Below, in pieces: positions 1 to 8,266 of a stretch of DNA of 32,398 nucleotides. Numbering within the stretch: the first letter of the stretch is position 1; each line of letters starts with the position of its first letter. The DNA lies in assembly GCA_002696345.1 (NCBI GenBank), contig NZRT01000018.1:1-32398 (forward strand). Direction: 5' to 3'. Origin of the DNA: Myxococcales bacterium (lineage in GTDB: Bacteria > Myxococcota > UBA4151). A program made the position numbers and the translations under genes. The notes beneath the pieces are model-generated. The model had not been told where the DNA came from, searched no databases, and saw nothing but the letters and a program-made list of their open reading frames with translations.

Positions 1-66
1 AGGACCGGCTCGGTCCTCCGTTTTTGGGTTTGGAATTTGGAGGACCGGGCCGGTCCTCCCTACCTA
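1..66. repeat. REP-like inverted-repeat pair, GGAGGACCG family (copy 1)
   Basis: Two hairpin-forming units sit about 18 bp apart. The left unit (1-20) contains AGGACCG-GCT-CGGTCCT, a perfect 7-bp stem with a 3-base loop. The right unit (39-59) reads GGAGGACCG-GGC-CGGTCCTCC, a 9-bp stem, followed by CTACCT. The same two-unit arrangement with the same CTACCT flank recurs at 15874-15932, so this is a dispersed element and not a chance terminator. It lies just downstream of the oxidoreductase gene ending at 93 and may also stabilise or terminate that transcript. The left edge is cut by the window. Confidence 0.8.
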
Positions 67-92
67 CTAAATTGCCGCGTCAGCTTTCTGCC

Positions 93-1373
93 CTAGACCT
101 TCGGCTTCCATTCTTTACTATATGAGCGCCCCCAGAGCCTACGAGCCCGAGGATTGTTCCGGATGTGTCCTGTTTTAGGATCGACCTCTAGAACGGACTG
201 AGTGCGGTAGGCGATGTTTCCCAAGTGGCACCACTGCGTGCTCTTTTGCCCTTCCTCGATGTCCTGATTTAGAGCTACGCCGTCGCGTATGGCATCACAG
301 TGGTTTTGAAAATGGGGAACGTCGCCGGGCGTGCCTTCGCGCTCTTCAACGAGGGTTCCTTCCGTGTCATAGACTTTGTATCCGGAAAAATCGAAGGCCA
401 TGGTGCCGCCGTCCCCGTAGAAAGAACAGAAGGCCAAGTTTTCATCTTTGCGCCTCAAGCAGCTGCTTCCGTCCCAGGTAGCTCCCTTGTCGCCAAAGTC
501 GAATTGAGCGACGGCGGTATCGGGAGATTCCTGATCGTCGTCGAAGTGATAGCGTCCGCCTAGATAAGTCACCTTTGTCGGGTAGTCGACGCCGAGTCCC
601 CAGCGAGCTAGATCGAGGGCATGGACGCCATTGTTGATGAGCTCGCCTCCTCCGTAGTGCCAAACCCAATGCCAATTGTAGTGAACGAGATTGTCTTGAT
701 ACGGGCGTCGAGGCGCGGGCCCTTGCCAAAGATCGTAGTCGATGTGGGCTGGAGGCCTTGTTTGCTTGCCCTTGCCGATCGATCCGCGGGCATTGTTGTA
801 CCAGGTGCGTGCGAAGCGCACGTCGCCGATCAATCCATCTCGCAGTTTGGCCATCCCTTCGATCATCGATTGGTAGCTTCTGCGCTGGGTTCCGAGCTGG
901 ACCTTTCTGTCATGCTTGCGGGCTGCCTCCACGACCCATTCGGCTTCTTGCGGATCGTAGCTGCCGGGCTTTTCGACATAGACGTGCTTGCCGGCTTGGC
1001 AAGCGAGGATCGATGCGGGAGCGTGCCAGAAATTCGGGGCGGCAATGGAAAGAATGTCCACCGAGGGATCGTCGAGGATTTCGCGAAAGTCGGTAGCGCC
1101 CTTTGCTTTGGCCGATTGACCCGCATTGGCGACGTTAACGCCTTCTGCCATGCGGGTTTGATCGACATCGCATACATAGGCGATTTCCACGTCCGGCACG
1201 GCTTGAAAACCGCGTACGTGGGCCATTCCTCGTTTCAGCCCCATGACGCCAACTCGCAGCTTTCTCGAGGGCGAGCCCTGGGCCTGAATATTGGGAAAGG
1301 CGGCGTAGGAAACGGCGCCGATGGCGGTGGCCTGTTTCAAGAATGAGCGGCGAGTGAAAGGCGAGTCAGGCAT
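93..1373 (-). CDS. Tat-exported Gfo/Idh/MocA family oxidoreductase
   Basis: A 426-aa NAD(P)-dependent sugar oxidoreductase-like protein, probably periplasmic. I chose the ATG at 1373 because it puts a twin-arginine signal at the N-terminus (TRRSFLK, RR at residues 8-9, then a hydrophobic stretch to about residue 32). Upstream in-frame codons only add a polar extension. The Rossmann region begins near residue 40 (RVGVMGLKRG) and the family EKP motif is at residues 134-136. The second half has the GGGELINNGVHALDLARW segment typical of the C-terminal alpha/beta domain, where His and Asp bind substrate. Family members oxidise, epimerise or cleave sugars through 3-keto or related intermediates; the substrate here cannot be told. 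It is divergent from the SGNH/oxidoreductase gene with an 81-bp gap, so the two may share a control region. No Shine-Dalgarno is evident. Confidence 0.9.
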   Translation of the reverse strand: MPDSPFTRRSFLKQATAIGAVSYAAFPNIQAQGSPSRKLRVGVMGLKRGMAHVRGFQAVPDVEIAYVCDVDQTRMAEGVNVANAGQSAKAKGATDFREILDDPSVDILSIAAPNFWHAPASILACQAGKHVYVEKPGSYDPQEAEWVVEAARKHDRKVQLGTQRRSYQSMIEGMAKLRDGLIGDVRFARTWYNNARGSIGKGKQTRPPAHIDYDLWQGPAPRRPYQDNLVHYNWHWVWHYGGGELINNGVHALDLARWGLGVDYPTKVTYLGGRYHFDDDQESPDTAVAQFDFGDKGATWDGSSCLRRKDENLAFCSFYGDGGTMAFDFSGYKVYDTEGTLVEEREGTPGDVPHFQNHCDAIRDGVALNQDIEEGQKSTQWCHLGNIAYRTQSVLEVDPKTGHIRNNPRARRLWGRSYSKEWKPKV

Positions 1374-1454
1374 AGTTCGAGGTGTCGGAATTATGGGCGA
1401 GTTTAAGCGAAAGGATCTATCGTGTTTGCGAGGGAGCCACAAGGAAATTGGCTT

Positions 1455-3092
1455 ATGGTAAAGTCTCAGCGCTTGTCAGCCGCTTGGCCTCGACTAAGCT
1501 GCTGTTCGATGACCTTAATCCGAGCCCTGTATATACTTCTGTTCGTCTTGACTTCGAGCGCAACCGCCCGTGGCGATCAAGCGACGCTGCCTCGCATCCT
1601 GCTAATCGGAGATTCCATCTCTATTGGCTACACGCCCTTTGTCTCCGAGATTTACGAAGGTCGGGCCGAAATTGTACGCAACCCTGGAAATGCCCAGCAT
1701 ACGGGTACGGGATTAGAGAAATTGGACGAATGGCTGGGAGATGGAAATTGGGACCTGATTCATTTCAATTGGGGTCTCCATGATTTGTGCTACCGGCATC
1801 CGGATAGCGCGAATCAAGGGCGTCGCGATAAGGAACGCGGATTCCTGACAACCACCCTGGAGCAGTACGAAACGAATCTGGATTCCCTTGTCCGCAGATT
1901 GAAGCAAACTGGGGCCCGGCTCGTTTGGGCTAACACCTCCTATGTTCCCGATGGAGAACTGGGCCGCAAGAAGGGAGACGAACTGAGGTACAATGCAGTC
2001 GCTGAGAAGGTATTGAAACGCTATGGTGTTCCTACCAATGATATCCGCTCGCTCACGGCATCCTTCCCGGCTAATCGTTTCAGAGCTCCAGGGGACGTGC
2101 ACTACACGAAGGAGGGCTCTCAGGCCATCGCCCTGCAAGTGGCGGATGCCATCGATCGAGCGATGCCTGAGCTGGCATTCAAGGTCGGTATGATTGGATT
2201 GGATACCTCCCATGTTACAGCTTTCACTAGCCGATTCAACAATCCAGACCACGAGTCGCACGTGCCAGGGGCCCGAGTGGTGGCCGCCTACAAAGGAGGT
2301 AGCCCAGACATTCCTTCGAGCGCGGATCGGATAAATGGGTTTACCAATACCTTGGTCAATGATTATGGCGTGACGCTTTACGGCTCGATCGAGGAGCTTT
2401 GCCAGAACGTCGACGTCATTCTGCTGGAGAGTGTGGATGGTCGGCCCCATTTGGAGCAAGTTATCCCTGTCATTGAAGCGGGACTACCGGTATTCATCGA
2501 CAAGCCGATTGCCGGTTCGCTCAAAGACGCTATCCAGATTTATAAACTAGCCCAAAAACATGGCGTTCATTGCTGGAGTTCTTCCTCACTGCGCTTCTAC
2601 CCGGGAGTGGTGGACGTGGCAAAAGCGAAGAAAGGCGATCTGAAAGGGGCTTTTTCCTACGGCCCCGCCTCCATAGAGCCCACGCATCCCGATTTCTTCT
2701 GGTATGGCATCCATCCGACGGAAGCTTTGTTTACGGTCATGGGAACAGGTGTCTCAACAGTGACGCGAACGTTTACGCCGGACAATGACGTCATAACGGG
2801 AATTTGGGAATCTGGAGCTGTGGGAGTGGTCTACGGAATACGGAATTCGAAACGAGCTTACAAAGTGACCGCTTTTGGGATCGAAGCGATTGTCGAGCAG
2901 GAGCGAGGGGGAGATTACACCCCAATGTTGCGAGAGATCGTTAATGGGTTCCGAACCGGGGAGGTCCCAGTTTCTCTCGAAGAAACGATTGAGATCTATG
3001 CCTTCATGGAGGCGGCTGACGAAAGCAAACGTCGCGGCGGTGTCCCGGTCTCCGTCGATGAGGTATTGCGGATGAATGGCTGGGAACGCTAG
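1455..3092 (+). CDS. SGNH hydrolase fused to Gfo/Idh/MocA-like oxidoreductase domain
   Basis: A 545-aa two-domain exported protein. Residues about 46-236 form an SGNH/GDSL esterase-type domain: block I GDSIS with candidate nucleophile Ser54, a FNWGLHD block near residue 105, and the C-terminal GDVHYT with candidate Asp214/His216. From residue 242 a second fold begins (FKVGMIGLDTSH), with a Gfo/Idh/MocA-like N-terminal domain and a DKP motif (349-351) in place of EKP. The start at 1455 is preceded by AAGGAA at suitable spacing. An alternative ATG at 1509 gives a shorter, cleaner signal peptide (MTLIRALYILLFVL). The SGNH half could deacylate a sugar and the other half could oxidise or simply bind the product; this is inference. 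The degenerate glycine motif means NAD binding is not certain. It is followed after 5 bp by a sulfatase, almost certainly co-transcribed. Confidence 0.85.
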   Translation: MVKSQRLSAAWPRLSCCSMTLIRALYILLFVLTSSATARGDQATLPRILLIGDSISIGYTPFVSEIYEGRAEIVRNPGNAQHTGTGLEKLDEWLGDGNWDLIHFNWGLHDLCYRHPDSANQGRRDKERGFLTTTLEQYETNLDSLVRRLKQTGARLVWANTSYVPDGELGRKKGDELRYNAVAEKVLKRYGVPTNDIRSLTASFPANRFRAPGDVHYTKEGSQAIALQVADAIDRAMPELAFKVGMIGLDTSHVTAFTSRFNNPDHESHVPGARVVAAYKGGSPDIPSSADRINGFTNTLVNDYGVTLYGSIEELCQNVDVILLESVDGRPHLEQVIPVIEAGLPVFIDKPIAGSLKDAIQIYKLAQKHGVHCWSSSSLRFYPGVVDVAKAKKGDLKGAFSYGPASIEPTHPDFFWYGIHPTEALFTVMGTGVSTVTRTFTPDNDVITGIWESGAVGVVYGIRNSKRAYKVTAFGIEAIVEQERGGDYTPMLREIVNGFRTGEVPVSLEETIEIYAFMEAADESKRRGGVPVSVDEVLRMNGWER

Positions 3093-3097
3093 CTGGA

Positions 3098-4513
3098 ATG
3101 GCGTTCGGTAAACAAATTATTCATTCGATTCTGGCTATAGCCACGGTTCTAGCTGTTGCCTCCGCCTCAGGATCGAAGCCTAACATTGTGGTCATTCTGG
3201 CGGATGATGCGGGATACGCCGATTTCGGATTTACGGATGGGGCTCTTGTCCCGACCCCGCATCTGGATCGTCTGGCAGAGAGTGGAATCGTTTGCCAACA
3301 AGGCTATGTCACAGCTTCAACCTGTACGCCCTCGCGAATGGGCCTGATGGCTGGCCGTTATCAGCAAAAGTTTGGGGCCGAGTGCAACGTACCCACTCAT
3401 CCAACCCCTGGATACACGGAAGCGGATTTGGGCTTGGATACGGAAGAGCAGACCTTGGGCGAAGTGATGCAAAAGCGGGGTTACCGCACGATGGCCATTG
3501 GAAAGTGGCACTTGGGCGAGTTGCCTCAGTATCACCCGATGAACCGAGGTTTCCATGAGTTCTACGGATTTTTAGGCGGTTCCCGCACCTACTGGCCTTC
3601 GGACAAACAGAGCTTCGATAAGAAGATGCGACGCGGTCGGGACGCTATCAACGAGCCTGAGGAAATATCCTATCTAACGGAGGACTTAACCGATGCTGCC
3701 TTGGAATTCATCGATCGGAATCAGGAAAATCCCTTCTTCATCTATCTCGCCTACAATGCCGTACATGGCCCCTTCGAAGCGAAGGAAGCGGACCTAGCGC
3801 GTTCGCCTGATCTGCAACCCAAGAATCGTCGTATCGCTGCCGCCATGACAATTTCTTTGGATGAAAACGTGGGTCGCCTGCGTTCTCAGCTAGAGTCACT
3901 CGGATTGTTGGAAAATACGCTCATCGTATTCCTGAATGACAATGGAGGCACTCCCGGTGGAGCCCATTCCAATGGAGCTCTGCGTGGGCATAAAGGAAGC
4001 TATTGGGAAGGTGGCATTCGTGTGCCGTTTGTCGTGTCCTGGCCCGCGCGGCTGCCGATGAAGCAAGCGTTCGAGCATCCAGTCTCTTCGCTCGACTTGA
4101 TGCCGACTTTCGTATCCGCGAGCGGTGGAGATCTGAATACCTTTGGGGAAATGGATGGAGTGGATCTGCTTCCCTACTTGACGGGAGAGCGAACGGCGGC
4201 GCCGCATGAGGTGATGTTCTGGCGATTCTGGAGAGTGTCCGTTGCTCGAGAGGGGCCTTGGAAACTGATACGTTTAGCCGAAGATCCGTTACAGGAAAGT
4301 CGGTACCTGCTGTCCCCATTGATTTTGATCAACCTCGAGAACGATCCTAAAGAAACAACCAACCTGGCTGGAAGGTACCCAGAAAAAACGAGAGTATTGG
4401 TAAAGCGGCTAGAAGCGTGGGAAACGCAACTATCGCAGCCTCGTTGGTACGACGGGCGCGATTGGCAGCACTGGCAGGAAGAGCAGGTGAAGAATCACCG
4501 GATGAGTGATTGA
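3098..4513 (+). CDS. Type-I (formylglycine) sulfatase, exported
   Basis: A 471-aa sulfatase that hydrolyses sulfate esters, probably on a carbohydrate. It has an N-terminal signal peptide (hydrophobic residues 7-24) followed by KPNIVVILADDAGYADFG, where Asp36/Asp37 are the usual calcium ligands. The sulfatase signature CTPSRMGLMAGR has Cys76 as the residue converted to formylglycine. IGKWHLGE supplies the Lys/His pair and NDNGG the second metal-binding segment. Length is normal for the family. It starts 5 bp after the SGNH/oxidoreductase stop and converges on the amidase gene with an 11-bp gap. The exact substrate cannot be told from sequence. Because the signature residue is Cys, activity depends on a maturase encoded elsewhere. 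Confidence 0.95.
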   Translation: MAFGKQIIHSILAIATVLAVASASGSKPNIVVILADDAGYADFGFTDGALVPTPHLDRLAESGIVCQQGYVTASTCTPSRMGLMAGRYQQKFGAECNVPTHPTPGYTEADLGLDTEEQTLGEVMQKRGYRTMAIGKWHLGELPQYHPMNRGFHEFYGFLGGSRTYWPSDKQSFDKKMRRGRDAINEPEEISYLTEDLTDAALEFIDRNQENPFFIYLAYNAVHGPFEAKEADLARSPDLQPKNRRIAAAMTISLDENVGRLRSQLESLGLLENTLIVFLNDNGGTPGGAHSNGALRGHKGSYWEGGIRVPFVVSWPARLPMKQAFEHPVSSLDLMPTFVSASGGDLNTFGEMDGVDLLPYLTGERTAAPHEVMFWRFWRVSVAREGPWKLIRLAEDPLQESRYLLSPLILINLENDPKETTNLAGRYPEKTRVLVKRLEAWETQLSQPRWYDGRDWQHWQEEQVKNHRMSD

Positions 4514-4524
4514 TGAGAAACTTG

Positions 4525-6261
4525 TTAGATTGAGCTGAAATCCATGGGCGGGTGATTTGGCTGAACGTTTAGCGCCAGCTCAATCCCGTGTCCGAGGACG
4601 ATGAGTTTGTCCTCCTCGAAGAGCTGACTCCAAAAGCCGATGCTGTAGGGAAGATTGGCGGTTTCGTTCTCGCCAACATTTTCCACGTCGAACGCTTTTC
4701 TGATCGGACGGACTTTGTGCCCGCAGGGGATGCTCAGTTGTGGGTGGCCTGTGAAATTTGACATCTGCAGCATGCCTTTGCCGAAATTGTCTCCAACGAC
4801 GACGTCTACGTTTTGAAATAGGTCGTCCATCTCGCCCATAAGTTGTCTTCTCATGCGATCGACTTGGAGGTAGTCGATAGCGGAGATCGTTCTAGCCTTG
4901 CGCCACGTGTTGGGCCAAGCCCGGTCTACCTGCCACCGCAATTCATCGTCCCGGTTTGACAGCGTCAATTCCTCGAATGCTGCCGCTGCCTCAACATCGA
5001 GTTGCAGCATCAAGGCCCGATAATCGAAGTTTGGTAGAATTATCTCCTCAACTTGTGCTCCGAGTGATTCGATTGCTTTGAGTACGTTGCGGTTGAGCTC
5101 GTGTTCTGGTGAATCCGTGAAACTTGAGGGATCATATCCCACCCTCAGTTTGGAAATATCGAGACCCGTATTGTATGAAAAGTCGGTGTCGATAGTAGCC
5201 GCGTCACTCGAGTCAAAACCGCTGATGGCATCCAATACGATTGCGGTATCCTCAATTGCCCGACAGATAGGCCCGATCTTGTCCAAGCTCCAGCACAAGG
5301 TCATTCCACCGCTTCGGCCAACTCGGCCAAAAGTGGGACGCAGACCAACCGTTCCGCAGCGAACTGAAGGGCTGATGATCGAACCGAGCGTTTCGGTTCC
5401 TATGGAAAAGGCGCAAAGCCCAGCGGCTGTAGCGGAAGCCGAACCGGCGCTGGACCCGGAAGAACCCTCCCTCGTTTCCCAGGGATTTCGCGTCACACCA
5501 CCGTACCAAATATCTCCATACGCTATGGCACCGCAGCTAGTTTTGCCGATCAGAACGGCTCCGGCCTCAGCGAGCCTGTCGACAATGTGAGCATTCGATG
5601 CGGGAACGCGATCCTGGTAGACACTAGCTCCCCACGTCGTGCGAATCCCGGCGGTGTCGAAAAGGTCTTTCAATCCATAAGGGAGACCGTGAAGCGGACC
5701 GCGATAATTGCCTTCCACTATCTCCTTATCGGCTGCGTCGGCCTGTTTGCGGGCGAGTTCTGGGGCAAGGGTAGTAAACGCTTGTAGCTTTGTGTCGAAC
5801 TTTACGATACGATCGAGATACAGGTCGGTCAGCTCTCGGCTAGAGATTTGCTTGGATTTTATCCAGTGGGCCAAATGAGTTGCCGGGGCGAAAGCGATAT
5901 CGTCTTCGCTGGAGGGAAGAGGTCTATCGATAGATGCGGTAGAGACGCTGGGGTCCGTTCGCTTTTCCGGATAGAGCCTCCCGGGGAGCCTGGGATCGAA
6001 GGTTTGAGCCGGGGCTTGATTGTTTTCGAGTTTGGCGGATCGAACGGATCTCAGTCGATCGAGTTGGTCATCGTAGCCCTCGAGGATCTGAGTCCACTCT
6101 TGATCCGTGTAGTCGATATCCAGAAGCGATTCGAAATCCGTCTTGTTCGCGCCAGATGCAGTATCTGAACGAGGTTGGCAGCCGCTGACTAGAAGGGCTA
6201 GTCCGCCCGTTGAGCCTAAGAGAAAATCGCGTCGCGACGAGGAGGGAGCCTGCTCTACCAT
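4525..6261 (-). CDS. Amidase-signature family hydrolase, exported (Tat/lipoprotein-like)
   Basis: A 578-aa amidase-signature enzyme. The N-terminus reads SSSRRDFLLG then LALLVSGC, a twin-arginine motif followed by a lipobox with Cys28, so it is probably exported and perhaps lipid-anchored. The Ser-cisSer-Lys triad is visible: Lys198 in GLPYGLKDLFD, Ser267 in REGSSGSSAG, and Ser294 in GTETLGSIISP. The family cleaves amide bonds in many small molecules. The variant glycine-poor signature and the N-terminal extension of about 110 residues are unlike gatA and suggest a periplasmic amidase of unknown substrate. It lies 43 bp downstream of the sulfatase at 6305-7753 on the same strand, so the pair is probably an operon; an N-acylated or amidated sulfated sugar would fit, by inference only. 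Confidence 0.88.
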   Translation of the reverse strand: MVEQAPSSSRRDFLLGSTGGLALLVSGCQPRSDTASGANKTDFESLLDIDYTDQEWTQILEGYDDQLDRLRSVRSAKLENNQAPAQTFDPRLPGRLYPEKRTDPSVSTASIDRPLPSSEDDIAFAPATHLAHWIKSKQISSRELTDLYLDRIVKFDTKLQAFTTLAPELARKQADAADKEIVEGNYRGPLHGLPYGLKDLFDTAGIRTTWGASVYQDRVPASNAHIVDRLAEAGAVLIGKTSCGAIAYGDIWYGGVTRNPWETREGSSGSSAGSASATAAGLCAFSIGTETLGSIISPSVRCGTVGLRPTFGRVGRSGGMTLCWSLDKIGPICRAIEDTAIVLDAISGFDSSDAATIDTDFSYNTGLDISKLRVGYDPSSFTDSPEHELNRNVLKAIESLGAQVEEIILPNFDYRALMLQLDVEAAAAFEELTLSNRDDELRWQVDRAWPNTWRKARTISAIDYLQVDRMRRQLMGEMDDLFQNVDVVVGDNFGKGMLQMSNFTGHPQLSIPCGHKVRPIRKAFDVENVGENETANLPYSIGFWSQLFEEDKLIVLGHGIELALNVQPNHPPMDFSSI

Positions 6262-6304
6262 CCGAACACGATGCGAGGCGATCCTACTTTTAGCAAGAAT
6301 GCCG

Positions 6305-7753
6305 TCAGGTATCTTGCTGCGGGCGTTTTCTCACTACCTCGTATTCCCGCAGGGGATCGAAATCGGGATTTTTGTTTGGCATCTGGGCGCCGATGGAATT
6401 GCGCCATTTCTTCAGGGCCAGTTTCAATTGATCCCGGGTCTTGAGATTGAAATCGGAACGATCGTAGGTTTCCCCGATGTCCTTGGATAGGTCATACAAT
6501 TCAACCTTACCTGTTTCATGGAACTCGATGAGCCGCCATCTGCCTGAGCGAACGGCGCTGTAAGGGCCATCTCCTCCGGCGTGATAATGCGGGTAGTGCC
6601 AAAACAGTTTACGGCGGATCTTCTGCTTAGGTTCGTTAAAGAGCTTCAGAAGGCTTCTCCCATCAAGGTCTTCATTGTGACTGGCCACACCTTCGATACC
6701 GGTAGCCTCTAAAAGCGTTGGATAATAGTCTATCGACATGATGGGCGAATCGCAGCGAGTCCCCTCGTCGATTATTCCGGGCCAGCTAACGATCGCGGGA
6801 ACGCGGACGCCTCCCTCGTAGGCCGATCCTTTGCCGCGCCGCAAAGGAGTGTTCTCGGTGAAAAAGTCTCGTTTCCCGTAGCGCTGAGTTAGTCCGCCAT
6901 TGTCGGAAGTAAAAATGATAAGCGTGTTTTCCCGCAGACCGTTTTTCTCGAGCGATTCAATGACTCGACCCACGCTGATATCGAGACTCATCACCATAGC
7001 GGCATAGATGGGATTGTTGTGAATCGCCTCTGGATCCACCTTGCTTTTGAAATACTCTACCAGATCTTCTCTCCCTTGTATGGGCGTGTGAGGCGTATGG
7101 TAGGCGAAATACATGAAGAATGGCGCATCTTTGGATTGCTCAATCTCTTCGATCGCCTTGTCAGTCAAATAGTCTGTGCTGTAGTTGGATTTTAACTTCA
7201 GGTCCCTGGCGGTCTTATCTGAAATGTAGTAGCCTCGAGTTCCTTCGGGCTTATCGTGAGATACATCGAATCCGTGCGCCAAAGGGCCTTGTGGGCCCTG
7301 CTCGGGAAAATCGAGATGCCACTTGCCTATGTGAATGGTCCGGTAGCCGCCGCTTTTCATAGCCTCGGCCACGGTTGTAACCTCCGGCTTTAGCCCCTTG
7401 GTCCACTCGGGTATCTGCATACGAGCATACGGACGATTTTGACCAGCAATGAAATCCGTTAACCGAAGCTTGGCCGGGTACATGCCCGTCATTATGCTAG
7501 CCCGCGTGGGAGAACAGACAGTGCAGGCCGCGTAGGCATTGGTGAACGAAGTTCCCTCAGATGCCAGCTGATCCAAGTTGGGCGTCTCATAGAAGTCGCT
7601 TCCGAAGCTGGCGGTTCCCGTCCAACCCAGATCGTCGGCTAGCAGAAAGACGATATTGGGCTTCTCAGGATTGGAGGCCTGAGCGAGAAACGAGAGCAGA
7701 ATGACTAAGCTCACGCTGAGTAGAGGGGATGTGCTCCAATTTCGGGGGGACAT
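6305..7753 (-). CDS. Type-I (formylglycine) sulfatase, exported
   Basis: A 482-aa sulfatase. The ATG at 7753 gives a signal peptide with hydrophobic residues 9-25; a TTG 36 bp further upstream is a weaker alternative. NIVFLLADDLGW carries the calcium-binding Asp pair at 40-41, CSPTRASIMTG holds the formylglycine Cys80, and TSDNGGL the later metal site. The GKWH motif is followed by Asp instead of the usual Gly (IGKWHLDF). The C-terminal region is the usual small sulfatase domain (FWHYPHYHAGG, YDLSKDIGET). Its closest overall look is to 'arylsulfatase A-like' PVC proteins; no substrate is assignable. It is the first gene of a two-gene operon with the amidase and sits below a 513-bp intergenic region that should hold its promoter. 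Confidence 0.95.
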   Translation of the reverse strand: MSPRNWSTSPLLSVSLVILLSFLAQASNPEKPNIVFLLADDLGWTGTASFGSDFYETPNLDQLASEGTSFTNAYAACTVCSPTRASIMTGMYPAKLRLTDFIAGQNRPYARMQIPEWTKGLKPEVTTVAEAMKSGGYRTIHIGKWHLDFPEQGPQGPLAHGFDVSHDKPEGTRGYYISDKTARDLKLKSNYSTDYLTDKAIEEIEQSKDAPFFMYFAYHTPHTPIQGREDLVEYFKSKVDPEAIHNNPIYAAMVMSLDISVGRVIESLEKNGLRENTLIIFTSDNGGLTQRYGKRDFFTENTPLRRGKGSAYEGGVRVPAIVSWPGIIDEGTRCDSPIMSIDYYPTLLEATGIEGVASHNEDLDGRSLLKLFNEPKQKIRRKLFWHYPHYHAGGDGPYSAVRSGRWRLIEFHETGKVELYDLSKDIGETYDRSDFNLKTRDQLKLALKKWRNSIGAQMPNKNPDFDPLREYEVVRKRPQQDT

Positions 7754-8266
7754 ATTGTGAATATTTTGTAAATTGGACAGAGGATGCAATACCTTTTTGT
7801 TTTGATAAGGAGGTAGCGAGACTTGCCCGGTAATGGTAAGCTGGGAGCCCCTTTTAGCTAAGAATCTCGAAATGAGGGATTTAGCTTAGGCCTAAGGGTT
7901 GCTGGATTGCTCAGGAGCCAGCCTTAAGAACCGGGGAAAGGCTTGTGTAATAATACCCTCTTGCTCTAATCGGGTTGAACGATTTCGTCGTTCACCGTCG
8001 TCAACTTAAGTTGCAAGGGTCTGATTCCAAACCTTCTATTGGCAAAGCGGACACCTGTTTCCTGATCCCGCGATAATCTTTTGGTAAATCCTATGGTGAT
8101 CGCGGCGTAAAGCCGCTCCTACAACTCGCAACGAAACGAGAATTCCTAGTTTGTGTGGATAAGTTGCCAGCAAAGGGGGCCTGAGGGATTCGTCGAGACA
8201 ATAGGCTTGGTCCTATACTTCGATCGCAAATTCCTTGGGCGAGTCGATGTAAAGACTAGCTACTTG
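7754..8266. other. 513-bp intergenic region with REP element and small inverted repeats
   Basis: No credible gene in either direction. It separates the DUF1552 gene end from the sulfatase-amidase operon and should contain the promoter for the latter. Visible structure: a short palindrome CTTAGGCCTAAG at 7885-7896, a 7-bp stem-loop TGAACGA-TTTCG-TCGTTCA around 7976-7994, and a REP-type element around 8064-8124 (listed separately). No convincing sigma-70 promoter or T-tract terminator stands out by eye. Confidence 0.6.
8064..8124. repeat. REP-like element, TCGCGG...CCGC family (copy 1)
   Basis: The clear unit is at 8099-8123: TCGCGGCGTAAAGCCGC followed by TCCTACA. GCGGC and GCCGC form a stem with a short GTAAA loop, and the GTAGGAG-type tail is typical of this element on the other strand. 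About 25 bp to its left, GATCCCGCGAT (8064-8074) looks like the arm of a second, degenerate unit. The pair at 30550-30622 has the same architecture. Confidence 0.65.

Noticed and set aside
621-1346. A 241-codon open frame on the plus strand opposite the Gfo/Idh/MocA gene
   Set aside because: It lies wholly inside a well-supported gene on the other strand and shows no domain; it is a shadow frame of GC-rich coding sequence.
1713-2459. A 248-codon minus-strand frame opposite the SGNH/oxidoreductase gene
   Set aside because: It is antisense to a recognised two-domain protein and has no family features.
7976-7994. Stem-loop TGAACGA-TTTCG-TCGTTCA as a terminator for the DUF1552 transcript
   Set aside because: It lies about 270 bp beyond the stop codon and has no T-tract on the minus strand.
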